The notes below the pieces were generated by a model. The model ran no database searches. It saw only the letters and a list, made by a program, of their open reading frames with translations, and had not been told where the DNA came from. Positions 43,193 to 52,137 of a stretch of 64,000 bases of DNA are shown here, in pieces. The stretch comes from Chloroflexota bacterium (GTDB lineage: Bacteria; Chloroflexota; Anaerolineae; Aggregatilineales; Phototrophicaceae). Within the stretch, counting starts at the first letter, position 1, and every line of letters starts with the position of its first letter. A program made the position numbers and the translations under genes. The stretch covers positions 1 to 64,000 of the forward strand of contig WTGB01000048.1 in the NCBI GenBank assembly GCA_011523735.1. Direction: 5' to 3'.

Positions 43193-45325
43193 CTAGCGAT
43201 AGACCCGGTACTCGACCGTCAGCGAGCCGTTCCGCCTTACATCGGTCAGGCGCATCAAGCCCCGGTGCCCATCGGCAGTGACGATGCCAATCGTCGCGTT
43301 CTGCAGTTGGTCCGCGTTCAGCGTGTTGATGATCGCCTGGGACAGATTGATAGCATCGTAGTGCGCGTCATTGAGCGATGCAAAATGATTCATCAAGAGC
43401 ATAGCCGCGTTGCCTTGCGCGATCAGATCGTTTCCCGTCCAGGAGAAATCCGAGACAGCATCCCCGTCCAGATCAAATGAGCCCGGGGCGATCATCCAGT
43501 TCCCGCTTGTGAGTACGGGGCGATCGGCGATGTAGTTGTAGACGAAGGACTGGTTGTTGGCTTCGCCCACGGGTCCTTCGTAGACTTCCCCGTTGAGGTC
43601 GACTACGATGATCACCGACTGCGGACCAGAGGGACCGTTGAGCGTCGGTCGTAGCTGCAGTATCGTTTGCTGGCCCGGGGCCAGCCCCGCCTGGTTGATG
43701 CCGACATATTGCCCGCCTGGCTCAAATGTGCTGGCTATGGCGAAATTGCCGGCCGGGCTCAATCCTTGATTCCGCACGGTGACATTGACCGAGGTGGACT
43801 GCCCAAGTGTGATCCGCGCAGGATCGACATGCAGGACGAGTAAATCGGGTTCGCGGGGCGGGGCTGTTGTGGCGGTTGGACCCGGCGTCGAAGTCGCGGG
43901 GGGCTGGATAATCGGCACCAAATGGCGATTTCCGTATGACTCGACGAGATAAGCGGCGAGCCAGCCCCATTGTCCGCGGTAATCAATGACAAGCCAACTG
44001 TAATCGATAGTGGCGCCCAGGACGCGCAACTGCGACCCTTGCAGCACTTGCCCAATCACTTCGTACTCCAGCCCGGGTCCGCTGCGGACATTTTGGAACC
44101 GGCTTTGTACAATCAAGTGGTAGCCGGTTGGCGTCGCCGTCGGAATTGGCGTAGAGCTTGGCTGCGGACTTGGCGTATCGCGCAGTCCGGTTTCCGATTG
44201 GATCTCGCGGCGCTCTTGGTCCCGGTAGCGGGCGACTACATTCGGCGCGCCATACTCATTGAGGCGCGTTACCACAACGTTGCTGCTGATTTCAGCCGGC
44301 GGCAATGCCGAGGGATTCAACTGCCCTTGCACGCCACGGAAGGACTGGATGGCAGCCAGTTCCTCAGCCAGCGTGCCGCTGCCGGAGGCGGCCAGGGCAA
44401 GCAACTGGACTGAATCATAGCCGGCTGTGCTAAGCGCATCGGGCAGCTTGCCAAATGCGCGCGCGTAGGACAGCGTGAAGTCTCGGCTAGCGGCCTCATC
44501 CAAAGAATAGGACCAGCTTGACACGCTGATGATGCCCGGTAAAGAGGCGGCTGGCACGATCTCGATGAAATCCGGATCGTTGGCATGAGCGTATACTACA
44601 TCGCCCCGATACCCGGCCGCTCGTATGCCGTTGTATGCCTGCGCGGCTGCGCGCGGCAACCCATAGATGGCAACAGCGTCCGGCGCCGTCTGCGCAATTG
44701 TCTCGGCGATCTGATCCAGGTTCAGCCTCCCTTCGTCGTAACGCAGATTTGATGGACGTATGCCGAAGCCTGCCAGAACGTTTGCCAGTGTGATCAGATT
44801 GACCGTGCTGGCGGCATCAAGCTGCACCGTCTGTATAGAGTTGATATTGCGGGCATTGAGCAGGTAATCAGCCAATCCCTTTGCCAGCAAGCTCTCCCGC
44901 GCTCGGCTGCGAAAGATGCGATTGCTGGTATCGCTCAGGAGGACGGTATCGCTAGTGGCTGGCGTAAAGATCGGCACATTGAGCCCTTGCAGAAGGGCCA
45001 TACTGTCCGCCAGAGCCTGATTCGTTTCAGGACCAATGACGGCGATCACGCTGGCCTGCCGCATATTGGCTGCCGCGATCTCCATGTGGTCTGGAGCAGT
45101 ATCAACGACAGAGAGTTGGAAGACAGTGCCGTCCGCCCCGATGACGCCGCCAGCCGCATTGACGTGGTCGGCGGCGAGCCTGGCGCCAGCGAGCATGGAC
45201 CCATCGGGCGCGTCAATAAGGCCTATTCGCAGGGTATATTGGGCGCTCAGCCCGGAGTTGAAACCCACAAGCAAGAGAATGGCAAGCGCCAGGGCGCGAA
45301 AGAGGTAAATGCAACGAGCGGTCAT
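43193..45325 (-). CDS. Secreted PBP1-SH3b-CARDB multidomain protein
   Basis: A protein of about 710 residues. A signal peptide (1-28) leads to a type 1 periplasmic binding domain (about 30-370, with RIGLIDAPDGSMLAGARLAADHVNAAGG, as in branched-chain amino-acid receptors). A Pro/Thr linker, a bacterial SH3 domain (about 403-465, with NVRSGPGLEYEVIG), a second linker, a CARDB-like adhesion domain (about 492-600) and a C-terminal tail follow. ATG 45325 is preferred over GTG 45331 for its spacing from AAGAG. No ABC partner genes are nearby. It may bind amino acids at the cell wall rather than feed a transporter. Confidence 0.85.
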   Translation of the reverse strand: MTARCIYLFRALALAILLLVGFNSGLSAQYTLRIGLIDAPDGSMLAGARLAADHVNAAGGVIGADGTVFQLSVVDTAPDHMEIAAANMRQASVIAVIGPETNQALADSMALLQGLNVPIFTPATSDTVLLSDTSNRIFRSRARESLLAKGLADYLLNARNINSIQTVQLDAASTVNLITLANVLAGFGIRPSNLRYDEGRLNLDQIAETIAQTAPDAVAIYGLPRAAAQAYNGIRAAGYRGDVVYAHANDPDFIEIVPAASLPGIISVSSWSYSLDEAASRDFTLSYARAFGKLPDALSTAGYDSVQLLALAASGSGTLAEELAAIQSFRGVQGQLNPSALPPAEISSNVVVTRLNEYGAPNVVARYRDQERREIQSETGLRDTPSPQPSSTPIPTATPTGYHLIVQSRFQNVRSGPGLEYEVIGQVLQGSQLRVLGATIDYSWLVIDYRGQWGWLAAYLVESYGNRHLVPIIQPPATSTPGPTATTAPPREPDLLVLHVDPARITLGQSTSVNVTVRNQGLSPAGNFAIASTFEPGGQYVGINQAGLAPGQQTILQLRPTLNGPSGPQSVIIVVDLNGEVYEGPVGEANNQSFVYNYIADRPVLTSGNWMIAPGSFDLDGDAVSDFSWTGNDLIAQGNAAMLLMNHFASLNDAHYDAINLSQAIINTLNADQLQNATIGIVTADGHRGLMRLTDVRRNGSLTVEYRVYR

Positions 45326-45362
45326 TATCACTCTTCGTTGACTAGATGATATTGATAAGGTC

Positions 45363-45391
45363 AGTATACAGAATCAGGGCTTCCAGGTAAA
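45363..45391 (-). promoter_or_regulatory. Promoter of PBP1-SH3b-CARDB gene
   Basis: On the minus strand TTTACC and TATACT are separated by 17 bases, 37 bases before ATG 45325. Confidence 0.55.
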
Positions 45392-45410
45392 TTAAGCTCC
45401 GTGTCCCCAC

Positions 45411-45439
45411 TTGATTTTGAAGCTCTCGCTGACTATACT
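45411..45439 (+). promoter_or_regulatory. Promoter of MBL hydrolase-greA unit
   Basis: TTGATT (45411-45416) and TATACT (45434-45439) are separated by exactly 17 bases, 42 bases before ATG 45482. It is back-to-back with the divergent promoter at 45363-45391. Confidence 0.65.
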
Positions 45440-45481
45440 CGCGCGACAGATTAACCTGGTTCCAGTCAAAGCATCGTCCCC

Positions 45482-46378
45482 ATGCAGCGTGAGCGCATCA
45501 CGGATTACATATTTGTCTTCCGCAGCGATCTCTATGCGCAGGTAACAGCCGGCGTCGTATTGACCAGCGAAGGCGCTGTATTGATCGACACTTTGCTCTA
45601 CCCGGAAGAGTCTCAGCGAATTCGTCGTTTTATTGAAGCCAGCTTGGGATCGAAGATACGCTTCGTGATCAATACCCATTTCCATGCTGATCATACAACA
45701 GGCACCTGTTTCTTCCCGGATGCGCAAGTGATCTCGCATAAACTTTGTGCTGAAATTCTATCGACGCGGGGACGTGAAAGCTTGAAGCGCATGAAAGCGA
45801 ACGGGCCCGAATTCGAAAGGGTGAAATTGGCTCTGCCGACCATAACTTTCGAAGAGGAGATGGCGTTGGAGCTTGGTGAGATCAAGCTCAGGCTGAGAGA
45901 AAGCCCCGGGCATAGTTTTGACTCTATCGTATGTTTAATCGAGGGCGAAGACGTGCTGTTCGCGGCTGACACTGTGATGCCGATTCCGTATTTTGTTGAT
46001 GGCAGCCACAGCGACCTGGAGCAATCCCTTGCCCGATTGCTGGACCGGGATTACGAGAATATCGTGCAAGGGCATGGCGATATTATCCTGCGCGGCGAAG
46101 TGCGGGGGAAGATCAACAGTGATCTTAACTACTTGCAGTGTTTGAAGAAGGCGGTTGGTCAAGCTCTGGCAGAGGATAAGCAAGACATCGAGAATGCGAT
46201 TACACTGGAAGAATGTGGCAAGAGTCAGGTCTTGCTCAATGGCATTGTGAAGCAATTGCATCAGCAAAACATTCGCGCTCTGGTCAAGGAGTTTCAGGAA
46301 CTCGCGTTTGAGCAAGGTGGCGACAGATTCGAGGAAAGCGAAGGTAATAAAGAATGGCATCAGAAGAGACTTATCTGA
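45482..46378 (+). CDS. Metallo-beta-lactamase fold hydrolase
   Basis: A 298-residue MBL-fold protein. The metal motif HxHxDH is seen in NTHFHADHTTG; GHSFDSIV, AADTVMPIP and QGHGD supply the later ligands. After about residue 200 there is an alpha-helical C-terminal extension of about 95 residues with a charged end. The substrate is unknown. No Shine-Dalgarno sequence is visible. Its last 25 bases overlap the start of greA, coupling the two genes. Confidence 0.87.
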   Translation: MQRERITDYIFVFRSDLYAQVTAGVVLTSEGAVLIDTLLYPEESQRIRRFIEASLGSKIRFVINTHFHADHTTGTCFFPDAQVISHKLCAEILSTRGRESLKRMKANGPEFERVKLALPTITFEEEMALELGEIKLRLRESPGHSFDSIVCLIEGEDVLFAADTVMPIPYFVDGSHSDLEQSLARLLDRDYENIVQGHGDIILRGEVRGKINSDLNYLQCLKKAVGQALAEDKQDIENAITLEECGKSQVLLNGIVKQLHQQNIRALVKEFQELAFEQGGDRFEESEGNKEWHQKRLI

Positions 46379-46824
46379 CCAGGGAGGGCGAAGACGAGCT
46401 GCGGCGCGAACTCAAGCGGCTTGTCGAGACGCGCCGTCCTGCGCTGGCGCAAAAGCTAAAAGACGCAGCAGCCCAAGGCGACCTCAAGGAGAATGCGGAT
46501 TATCACGATGCCAAGGAGCAACTCGGTTTCATTGAAGGGCGGGTCCAGCACATCGAGGCGATTTTGCGCAGCGCGATCATCGTGGAAGACGCCGGTCCCA
46601 GCGATGAAGTGCGCATCGGTTCGACGGTGATTATCGAAGAAATCGGCAGCGGGGAAGAAGAAGAATACAAGATTGTCGGCAGCGCCGAAGCCAACCCGCG
46701 AGAGCGAAAGATTTCACAGAAGAGTCCGATTGGCGCAGCCCTGCTCGGGGAGAAAATCGGGGCGAAAGTTCGAGCGTTGACGCCGGGCGGCGAAATAAGA
46801 TTCAAGATTATTGACATTCGCTAA
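46354..46824 (+). CDS. greA: Transcription elongation factor GreA
   Basis: A 156-residue protein of normal GreA length. The N-terminal coiled coil (about 1-75) carries at its tip GDLKENADYHDAKEQ with the acidic residues that stimulate RNA polymerase transcript cleavage. The C-terminal FKBP-like domain includes KISQKSPIGAALLG. It rescues backtracked polymerase. AAGG lies before ATG 46354, inside the end of the MBL gene. Confidence 0.96.
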   Translation: MASEETYLTREGEDELRRELKRLVETRRPALAQKLKDAAAQGDLKENADYHDAKEQLGFIEGRVQHIEAILRSAIIVEDAGPSDEVRIGSTVIIEEIGSGEEEEYKIVGSAEANPRERKISQKSPIGAALLGEKIGAKVRALTPGGEIRFKIIDIR

Positions 46825-46908
46825 CGGATTGACCGCTAGCGCGGCGTGAAACAACTTGTGTCAGCGGATGCAAAGGTCCCCACAGCTAGCGCGGGGATCT
46901 GTTGATTT

Positions 46909-48354
46909 CTAGGAGTAGGGCATAAAGTTGCCCGTACCGCCAAAGGGGTCGTCTTCATCGTCTTCCGGCCGTTTGGGCCTGAGAGGCGTGCTGGATGGGC
47001 GAGGCGCGTTCATCCCGCCCGTGGCAGGTGGCGGGGCTGGCGAGGTCGTCTCTGACGGCGATCCAAACTGCAAGTCGGCGTATTCGCTGAAAGGCGACGC
47101 GGCCGGCGCGGGGTATCCGCTTGCCGGCACCCCGGAATGCACGCTCTGTTTGTGCCAAGCGAGCAATTCGATCTGCAAGGTTTCTATACCACTGTTGGGC
47201 GTACCGCCGCCATAATTGCAGACGACCGTCTTTATTACCGCCTGGAGATGGATCGCTCCGCTATCCAGTATCAGCGCGGCGCCTGCTTCCGCAGCAATCA
47301 CATCCCTTGCCGGGTCTTTGACGCGGTTGGCCACTGTCGCTTGCAAGGCGGGGTCGCTCAGGGCGGCGGGCGCGGCGAAAACTTTGGTCAGTGTCTCTTG
47401 CGACGCCATATCAAAGCCCCAAAACTCTACCGATTGTAGTTCGTTTCCGACCTGCGTTGCTGCGGATACGCCGCATTCGCCGAGGAATTGTCCCCCAGAT
47501 TCTGATCCCAATTCTATGGCGAAGGAGTCATCCAAGTTGCTTCCCTTGACGTAAGTGGATAGGGCATGCAAAACAGGTACGCCGTACTGAGGATGGACGG
47601 TGCCGCTTCGATCTGTTTCGTCTTCCCCCCAGGCCGCCGGCGCTGGCGCTTCCGCGTATGCTTGAAAATGTTGCTCTGATTGGTTCGCGGCGGGCGAGGC
47701 TTGCGCCTGACTGGTGCTAGATGGATGACCTTTCCGCCGCGGGACCACTTCGTCGGCGCCGGGGGCGGGAGTGACTGCTCGGCCCGCGATGACCAGAATG
47801 GGCGCGCCAACCGCCACAACAGCCAAAGCCAAGATAACCTGCAAGCTGCTGCCAAAGACACCGGGATCTTGCGGCGCCAAGGCGCCAGCGAGGTCTGCAA
47901 AACCGGGAATATCGGTCAAGGCGTCGAGCGCCGCGCGTTCCGCCGCCGGGATATTGACGTTGTTTGCCAGCTCCCGAACAAGGCTTTGCGGATTGGGGAT
48001 CTGGCGCAATACGATCAAGGCGTTCGCGTCATCGTAGTGAATGTCCGCTGAATGGCCGACAGCAACCATGCGAACCCACTGCTGGATTGCCTGCTGGCTC
48101 ATGTGCCGCGGTGACGCGCCAGTGAACTCTGTGGGGATGATTACATACGCGGTTATCAGACCGATAACCATCCCGAGCAGAATTAACATGACGGTCCCGC
48201 GTTCCGGCGCGGATGCAATCAAACGTTGTATGCGTGGATTTGACGAATTGCCAGAAAGACTCCCAAATAGACCCAGCGCGGCACCCTGCCTGTTGGCTGA
48301 GCTTGCCGGTTCGGATCTTTGCGCTTGACCTGGATTATGACTTTGAAGACTCAT
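46909..48354 (-). CDS. Two-TM protein of unknown function
   Basis: A 481-residue protein. A disordered Ser/Gln-rich N-terminus (1-50) precedes TM1 (about 54-74). A 95-residue helical loop follows, then TM2 (about 171-191) and a low-complexity linker. A folded domain lies at about 245-405 (SFAIELGSESGGQFLGECG, QSVEFWGFDMASQETLTKVF), and the Pro-rich acidic tail ends in a DDEDDPFGGTG-like stretch. Both termini are probably cytoplasmic. I recognise no family. It is convergent with greA and downstream of topA, from which it is separated by 143 bases. Confidence 0.75.
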   Translation of the reverse strand: MSLQSHNPGQAQRSEPASSANRQGAALGLFGSLSGNSSNPRIQRLIASAPERGTVMLILLGMVIGLITAYVIIPTEFTGASPRHMSQQAIQQWVRMVAVGHSADIHYDDANALIVLRQIPNPQSLVRELANNVNIPAAERAALDALTDIPGFADLAGALAPQDPGVFGSSLQVILALAVVAVGAPILVIAGRAVTPAPGADEVVPRRKGHPSSTSQAQASPAANQSEQHFQAYAEAPAPAAWGEDETDRSGTVHPQYGVPVLHALSTYVKGSNLDDSFAIELGSESGGQFLGECGVSAATQVGNELQSVEFWGFDMASQETLTKVFAAPAALSDPALQATVANRVKDPARDVIAAEAGAALILDSGAIHLQAVIKTVVCNYGGGTPNSGIETLQIELLAWHKQSVHSGVPASGYPAPAASPFSEYADLQFGSPSETTSPAPPPATGGMNAPRPSSTPLRPKRPEDDEDDPFGGTGNFMPYS

Positions 48355-48497
48355 GAGCAGCGCCCTTTCGCGTCTGCAAAATACACACCTATCGTGAAGT
48401 ATACGATAGGTAGCGCAGAGTCACAAACGCATTGCGCGGCAACTTAGCTATGAATATTAGCAGTTCCATTTAGGAGATATTGCAGTCAGCGGCAGGC

Positions 48498-51011
48498 TCA
48501 GGTGGCGGACAATTCCTTGCGGTCTTCCTTGGCTGGCTGCGCATCGAGCGGCTCAAGATTGCGCGGCAGCCTCCAGGCGGTGAAGTCGCAATCAGGATAG
48601 CGGCTGCAGCCGAAGAATGTCCGCCCCTTGCGGGAGCGGCGCTCGACAATCTCGCCTCGGTGCTCAGCGCCGCATTGCGGGCAGAGATAGCCAACGCGAT
48701 ACGGCTCGGTATGGCGGCATTCGGGGAAATTGGAGCAAGCAACGAATCTGCCGTTTCGTCCTTCTACTATAACAAGTTCTCCGCCTTCGCACTCCGGACA
48801 GGCAATACCGGTAGGCCTTCGCCTTGTCATCGATTCGGTGTGCCGACAGTCGGGATAGTTTGCACAACCAATGTATTTTCTACCCCAGCGAGAATACTTG
48901 ATGACAAGTTCGCCATCGCCGCATTCTGGGCAGTCGCGTCCGACCTTTTCGACAACATTGCGCTGAGGCATGTTGTCGCGCGCATTCTCTAGTCGGCGCT
49001 CAAACGGCTGATAGAAATCATCAAGCATGGGACGCCATTCAAGCTTGCCTTCGGAAACTGCGTCAAGTTTTTCCTCCATGTTGGCCGTGAATTCGTAGTC
49101 CATCTCATCCGAGAAGTATTCAGTAAGCAGTTCACAGACTGCTCGTCCTATTTCAGTAGGCTTGAGCCGACGATCTTCTTGTGTGACGTATTCACGCGTC
49201 TGAATGATGGTGACGGTGGGGGCGTAAGTGCTTGGCCGCCCGATGCCAAGTTCTTCCAACTGTCTAATGAGGCTGGCTTCGTTATAGCGTGGCGGCGGCT
49301 GCGTAAAATGCTGCTCTGGAATGATCTGCTTGCGATCGAGAATCTCACCGGCTGCCAGGTCGGGGAAGTCTGGCTGCGTGTCGCCATTTCCATTTCGCGC
49401 TTTAGGGTCAAGAATCAAGTGACCAGGGAACTTCAACTTGCGGCCGGAGGCGCGGAAGAGGTAAGGCATATCTGAATCGGACAAGCCCGCTTTTATCTCG
49501 ATGCGCAAGGTGTCATATAGCGCCGGTGTCATCTGGCTGGCGACGAAGCGATTCCATATTAGAGTGTAGAGTTGTAATTGTGTTCGGTTAAGGTGGTCCT
49601 TGAGGGATTCCGGCGTGCGCATGACGCTGGTTGGGCGAATGGCTTCGTGGGCTTCTTGTGCCGACTTCGAGCGGGTTTTATACTTTGGCGGCGCTTTGGG
49701 CAGGTATGCGGGACCGTGTCTAGCTTGAATGTACTGACGGGCTTCCGCCTGCGCCGCCTTCGATACCTGTACGCTGTCTGTACGCATATAGGTAATCAGC
49801 CCGACTGGACTGCCGTTGCCGAGGTCAATGCCTTCGTATAGCTGTTGGGCGATACGCATAGTGCGGCTTGCGCTGCTGGAAGCTGCTTGTTGCAAGGTAC
49901 TGGTGGTGAAGGGCGCTTTGGGACTGGATTTGCTTGTGCCGCGCTTTACGCTGTCCACAACGAAAACGCTTTGCTTGAGCGCCTCAACGTGCGGCAGCAC
50001 AGTCGCTTCGCTGTCCAGGACGGGCAGTTTATCGCCCTTGGTATCGAAGACAACGCTCTCGTCATTGATTCGAACGAGACGCGTGCTGAAAGAAGCCGGC
50101 TGAGTCTGGCCCGGTTTGGCCAGGCTGGCATCAACTGTCCAGTATTCCACCGGCCTGAATGCCTCAATCTCCTGCTCACGCTCGACCACCAAGCGCAAAG
50201 CAATGCTCTGTACGCGACCAGCCGAGAGGCCGGGTCGCAGTTTGGTCCACAATAGTTCCGAAACCTGGTAGCCAACCAAGCGGTCGAGTATGCGGCGCGC
50301 CTGCTGCGCGTTAACCAGATCGATGTTGATTTGTCGGGGATGCGCGAACGCTTCCGCAACCGCATTGTCGGTGATCTCGTGGAAGATAACGCGGCGGACG
50401 TTGCTCGGCGGCATTTCTGCAGCGGCGACCAGGTGCCAGGCGATGGCCTCGCCTTCGCGATCCGGGTCGGTGGCGAGGAAGATTTCTTCCGCCCCTTCCG
50501 CCGCGGCCTTGAGTTCCTTGACTACCTCGCGCTTGTCATTAGGCACGCGATATTCCGGCTCGAAGTTTTGTTCAATGTCGACCGATAACCGGCTCTTGAG
50601 CAAGTCGCGCACATGGCCAACGGATGACATCACGGTATAACCATCGCCGAGGAATCCACCAATGCTGCGCGCCTTGGCCGGAGACTCAACAATGACAAGC
50701 CGACCAACATTTTTTCGTTTGAACCTGCGTCGCCCATTTGCCTTCGCTGTAGACTTAACTCGTTTCTTCTTAGTCTTTGCTTTGGCTCTAGTCTTCTTGC
50801 GGGCGGGGCGCTTGACGACCTCGGGCTTGGGAATGCCCTCGTGGGCTGGCGTGGCGCCCATGCGGAAAAGCTTCGTTCCACATTCAGTGCACTGTCCACG
50901 AGTGCCCGGCGTACCGGTCTTGGTGTAGACCGCTTCGGGATCGCTTATATCGCGCTTGGTACGGCACTTTACGCAATAGGCCTGCAAGGTCGTCGTTTCG
51001 GCTTCAGTCAT
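48498..51011 (-). CDS. topA: DNA topoisomerase I with N-terminal zinc-ribbon extension
   Basis: An 837-residue type IA topoisomerase. The Toprim domain starts near 104 (GRLVIVESPAKA) with DPDREGE at 182-188; the catalytic tyrosine is Tyr408 in LITYMRTDS. Three C-terminal zinc ribbons (CPECGDGEL..., CPECEGGEL..., CPQCGAEH...) follow. The N-terminal 100 residues are an addition: a ribbon with Cys13, Cys16, Cys41 and Cys44, resembling DUF5679, plus a Lys/Arg-rich linker (about 62-101). It relaxes negative supercoils. It is the last gene of the dprA-manC-topA unit. Confidence 0.96.
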   Translation of the reverse strand: MTEAETTTLQAYCVKCRTKRDISDPEAVYTKTGTPGTRGQCTECGTKLFRMGATPAHEGIPKPEVVKRPARKKTRAKAKTKKKRVKSTAKANGRRRFKRKNVGRLVIVESPAKARSIGGFLGDGYTVMSSVGHVRDLLKSRLSVDIEQNFEPEYRVPNDKREVVKELKAAAEGAEEIFLATDPDREGEAIAWHLVAAAEMPPSNVRRVIFHEITDNAVAEAFAHPRQINIDLVNAQQARRILDRLVGYQVSELLWTKLRPGLSAGRVQSIALRLVVEREQEIEAFRPVEYWTVDASLAKPGQTQPASFSTRLVRINDESVVFDTKGDKLPVLDSEATVLPHVEALKQSVFVVDSVKRGTSKSSPKAPFTTSTLQQAASSSASRTMRIAQQLYEGIDLGNGSPVGLITYMRTDSVQVSKAAQAEARQYIQARHGPAYLPKAPPKYKTRSKSAQEAHEAIRPTSVMRTPESLKDHLNRTQLQLYTLIWNRFVASQMTPALYDTLRIEIKAGLSDSDMPYLFRASGRKLKFPGHLILDPKARNGNGDTQPDFPDLAAGEILDRKQIIPEQHFTQPPPRYNEASLIRQLEELGIGRPSTYAPTVTIIQTREYVTQEDRRLKPTEIGRAVCELLTEYFSDEMDYEFTANMEEKLDAVSEGKLEWRPMLDDFYQPFERRLENARDNMPQRNVVEKVGRDCPECGDGELVIKYSRWGRKYIGCANYPDCRHTESMTRRRPTGIACPECEGGELVIVEGRNGRFVACSNFPECRHTEPYRVGYLCPQCGAEHRGEIVERRSRKGRTFFGCSRYPDCDFTAWRLPRNLEPLDAQPAKEDRKELSAT

Positions 51012-51040
51012 ATCTCACCCTTATTCAACGCGAGGCTTCA

Positions 51041-52126
51041 TTAGAGATATTCCTCGTTTCCGTTTTCGCGAAGATAATCTACAACCTGCTTGACATCTTG
51101 GGTACGATCTTTATGGCAAACGAGCAGGACATCGTCGGTATCAACAACCACGATGTCTTCCACGCCAATCGCCACGGTAAGACGGTCGCTGAAGACCAGC
51201 GTATCGCGCGTGTCGAGTATGATGCGGATATCACTGGAGGCACCTTTGATGCAATTGCCGAAACTGTCTTGCGGCAATATTTCATATAACGATGCCCAGG
51301 TGCCCACATCGCTCCAGCCGATATCAATGGGGATCACGGCGATATTGTCCGCCTTTTCCATGACTGCGAAGTCAATGGATAAGTTAGGCATCGTCTCCCA
51401 AATATCGTTCAGCTTGGCTTCATAGTCGGGCGAGTCATGGGCTGACTGCAGGTAGCTGCACATGGCGTAAATAGCCGGTTGGAAACGCTCGAGATCCCGC
51501 ATGGCGCGGTCTACCCGCCAGATGAACATGCCCGAGTTCCAACTGTATTGGCTTGAAGCCAGAAATTGCGTCGCCCGGACGATGTCCGGTTTTTCGGTGA
51601 ATCGCTTCGAATGGTAAACTTTCAAATTGTTGTACTCGCCAATGAGGGCGCCTTGCTGAATGTAGCCGTAGCCGGTGGCCGGATGAGACGGGGAGATGCC
51701 AAGAGTGACGATCCGGTCCTCCTGCGCCACCTGCCAGGCCGCCTCTAGCACCTCGCAAAACGTCTCCTGCCGAGCGATGTGGTGGTCGGCGGTCAGGATG
51801 GCGACAGTCGCCTCGGGGTCACGCCTTTGAATCGCGGCGAGGGCAAGAGCCAAAGCGGGCGCGGTGTTTTTGGCATAGGGTTCAATGATGAAATTGCTGG
51901 TGGGGATCTGCGGGACTTCGGCGCGCAAGTCTTCCGCAAGTTCGCGTCCGGTGACGACAAAGATATCTTCCGGTGGGAATATCGATTGGATGCGTGCGAC
52001 GCTGGTGCTGAACATGGAATCATCGTCGATCAAGGGGAGCATCTGTTTGGGCAGCTTGGCGCGGCTCATGGGCCAGAGCCTGGTGCCATGCCCGCCAGCG
52101 GCTATTAGAGCGTAGTAATGTTCCAT
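51041..52126 (-). CDS. manC: Mannose-1-phosphate guanylyltransferase
   Basis: A protein of about 361 residues forming GDP-mannose from GTP and mannose-1-phosphate. The pyrophosphorylase signature GGHGTRLWPMSRAKLPKQML, the product-site FIIEPYAKNTAPA and FTEKPD are all present. It lacks the C-terminal phosphomannose isomerase domain of bifunctional ManC. ATG 52126 gives the family N-terminus MEHYYALI; a GTG at 52141 would overlap the dprA stop. It may supply donor sugar for the glycosyltransferases at 2.7-6.2 kb. Confidence 0.93.
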   Translation of the reverse strand: MEHYYALIAAGGHGTRLWPMSRAKLPKQMLPLIDDDSMFSTSVARIQSIFPPEDIFVVTGRELAEDLRAEVPQIPTSNFIIEPYAKNTAPALALALAAIQRRDPEATVAILTADHHIARQETFCEVLEAAWQVAQEDRIVTLGISPSHPATGYGYIQQGALIGEYNNLKVYHSKRFTEKPDIVRATQFLASSQYSWNSGMFIWRVDRAMRDLERFQPAIYAMCSYLQSAHDSPDYEAKLNDIWETMPNLSIDFAVMEKADNIAVIPIDIGWSDVGTWASLYEILPQDSFGNCIKGASSDIRIILDTRDTLVFSDRLTVAIGVEDIVVVDTDDVLLVCHKDRTQDVKQVVDYLRENGNEEYL

Positions 52127-52137
52127 GGCTGTGACAC

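Noticed and set aside
46850-46910. Terminator after greA
   Set aside because: TCCCC/GGGGA can pair, but the stem is only five or six pairs with a long loop and no T tract.
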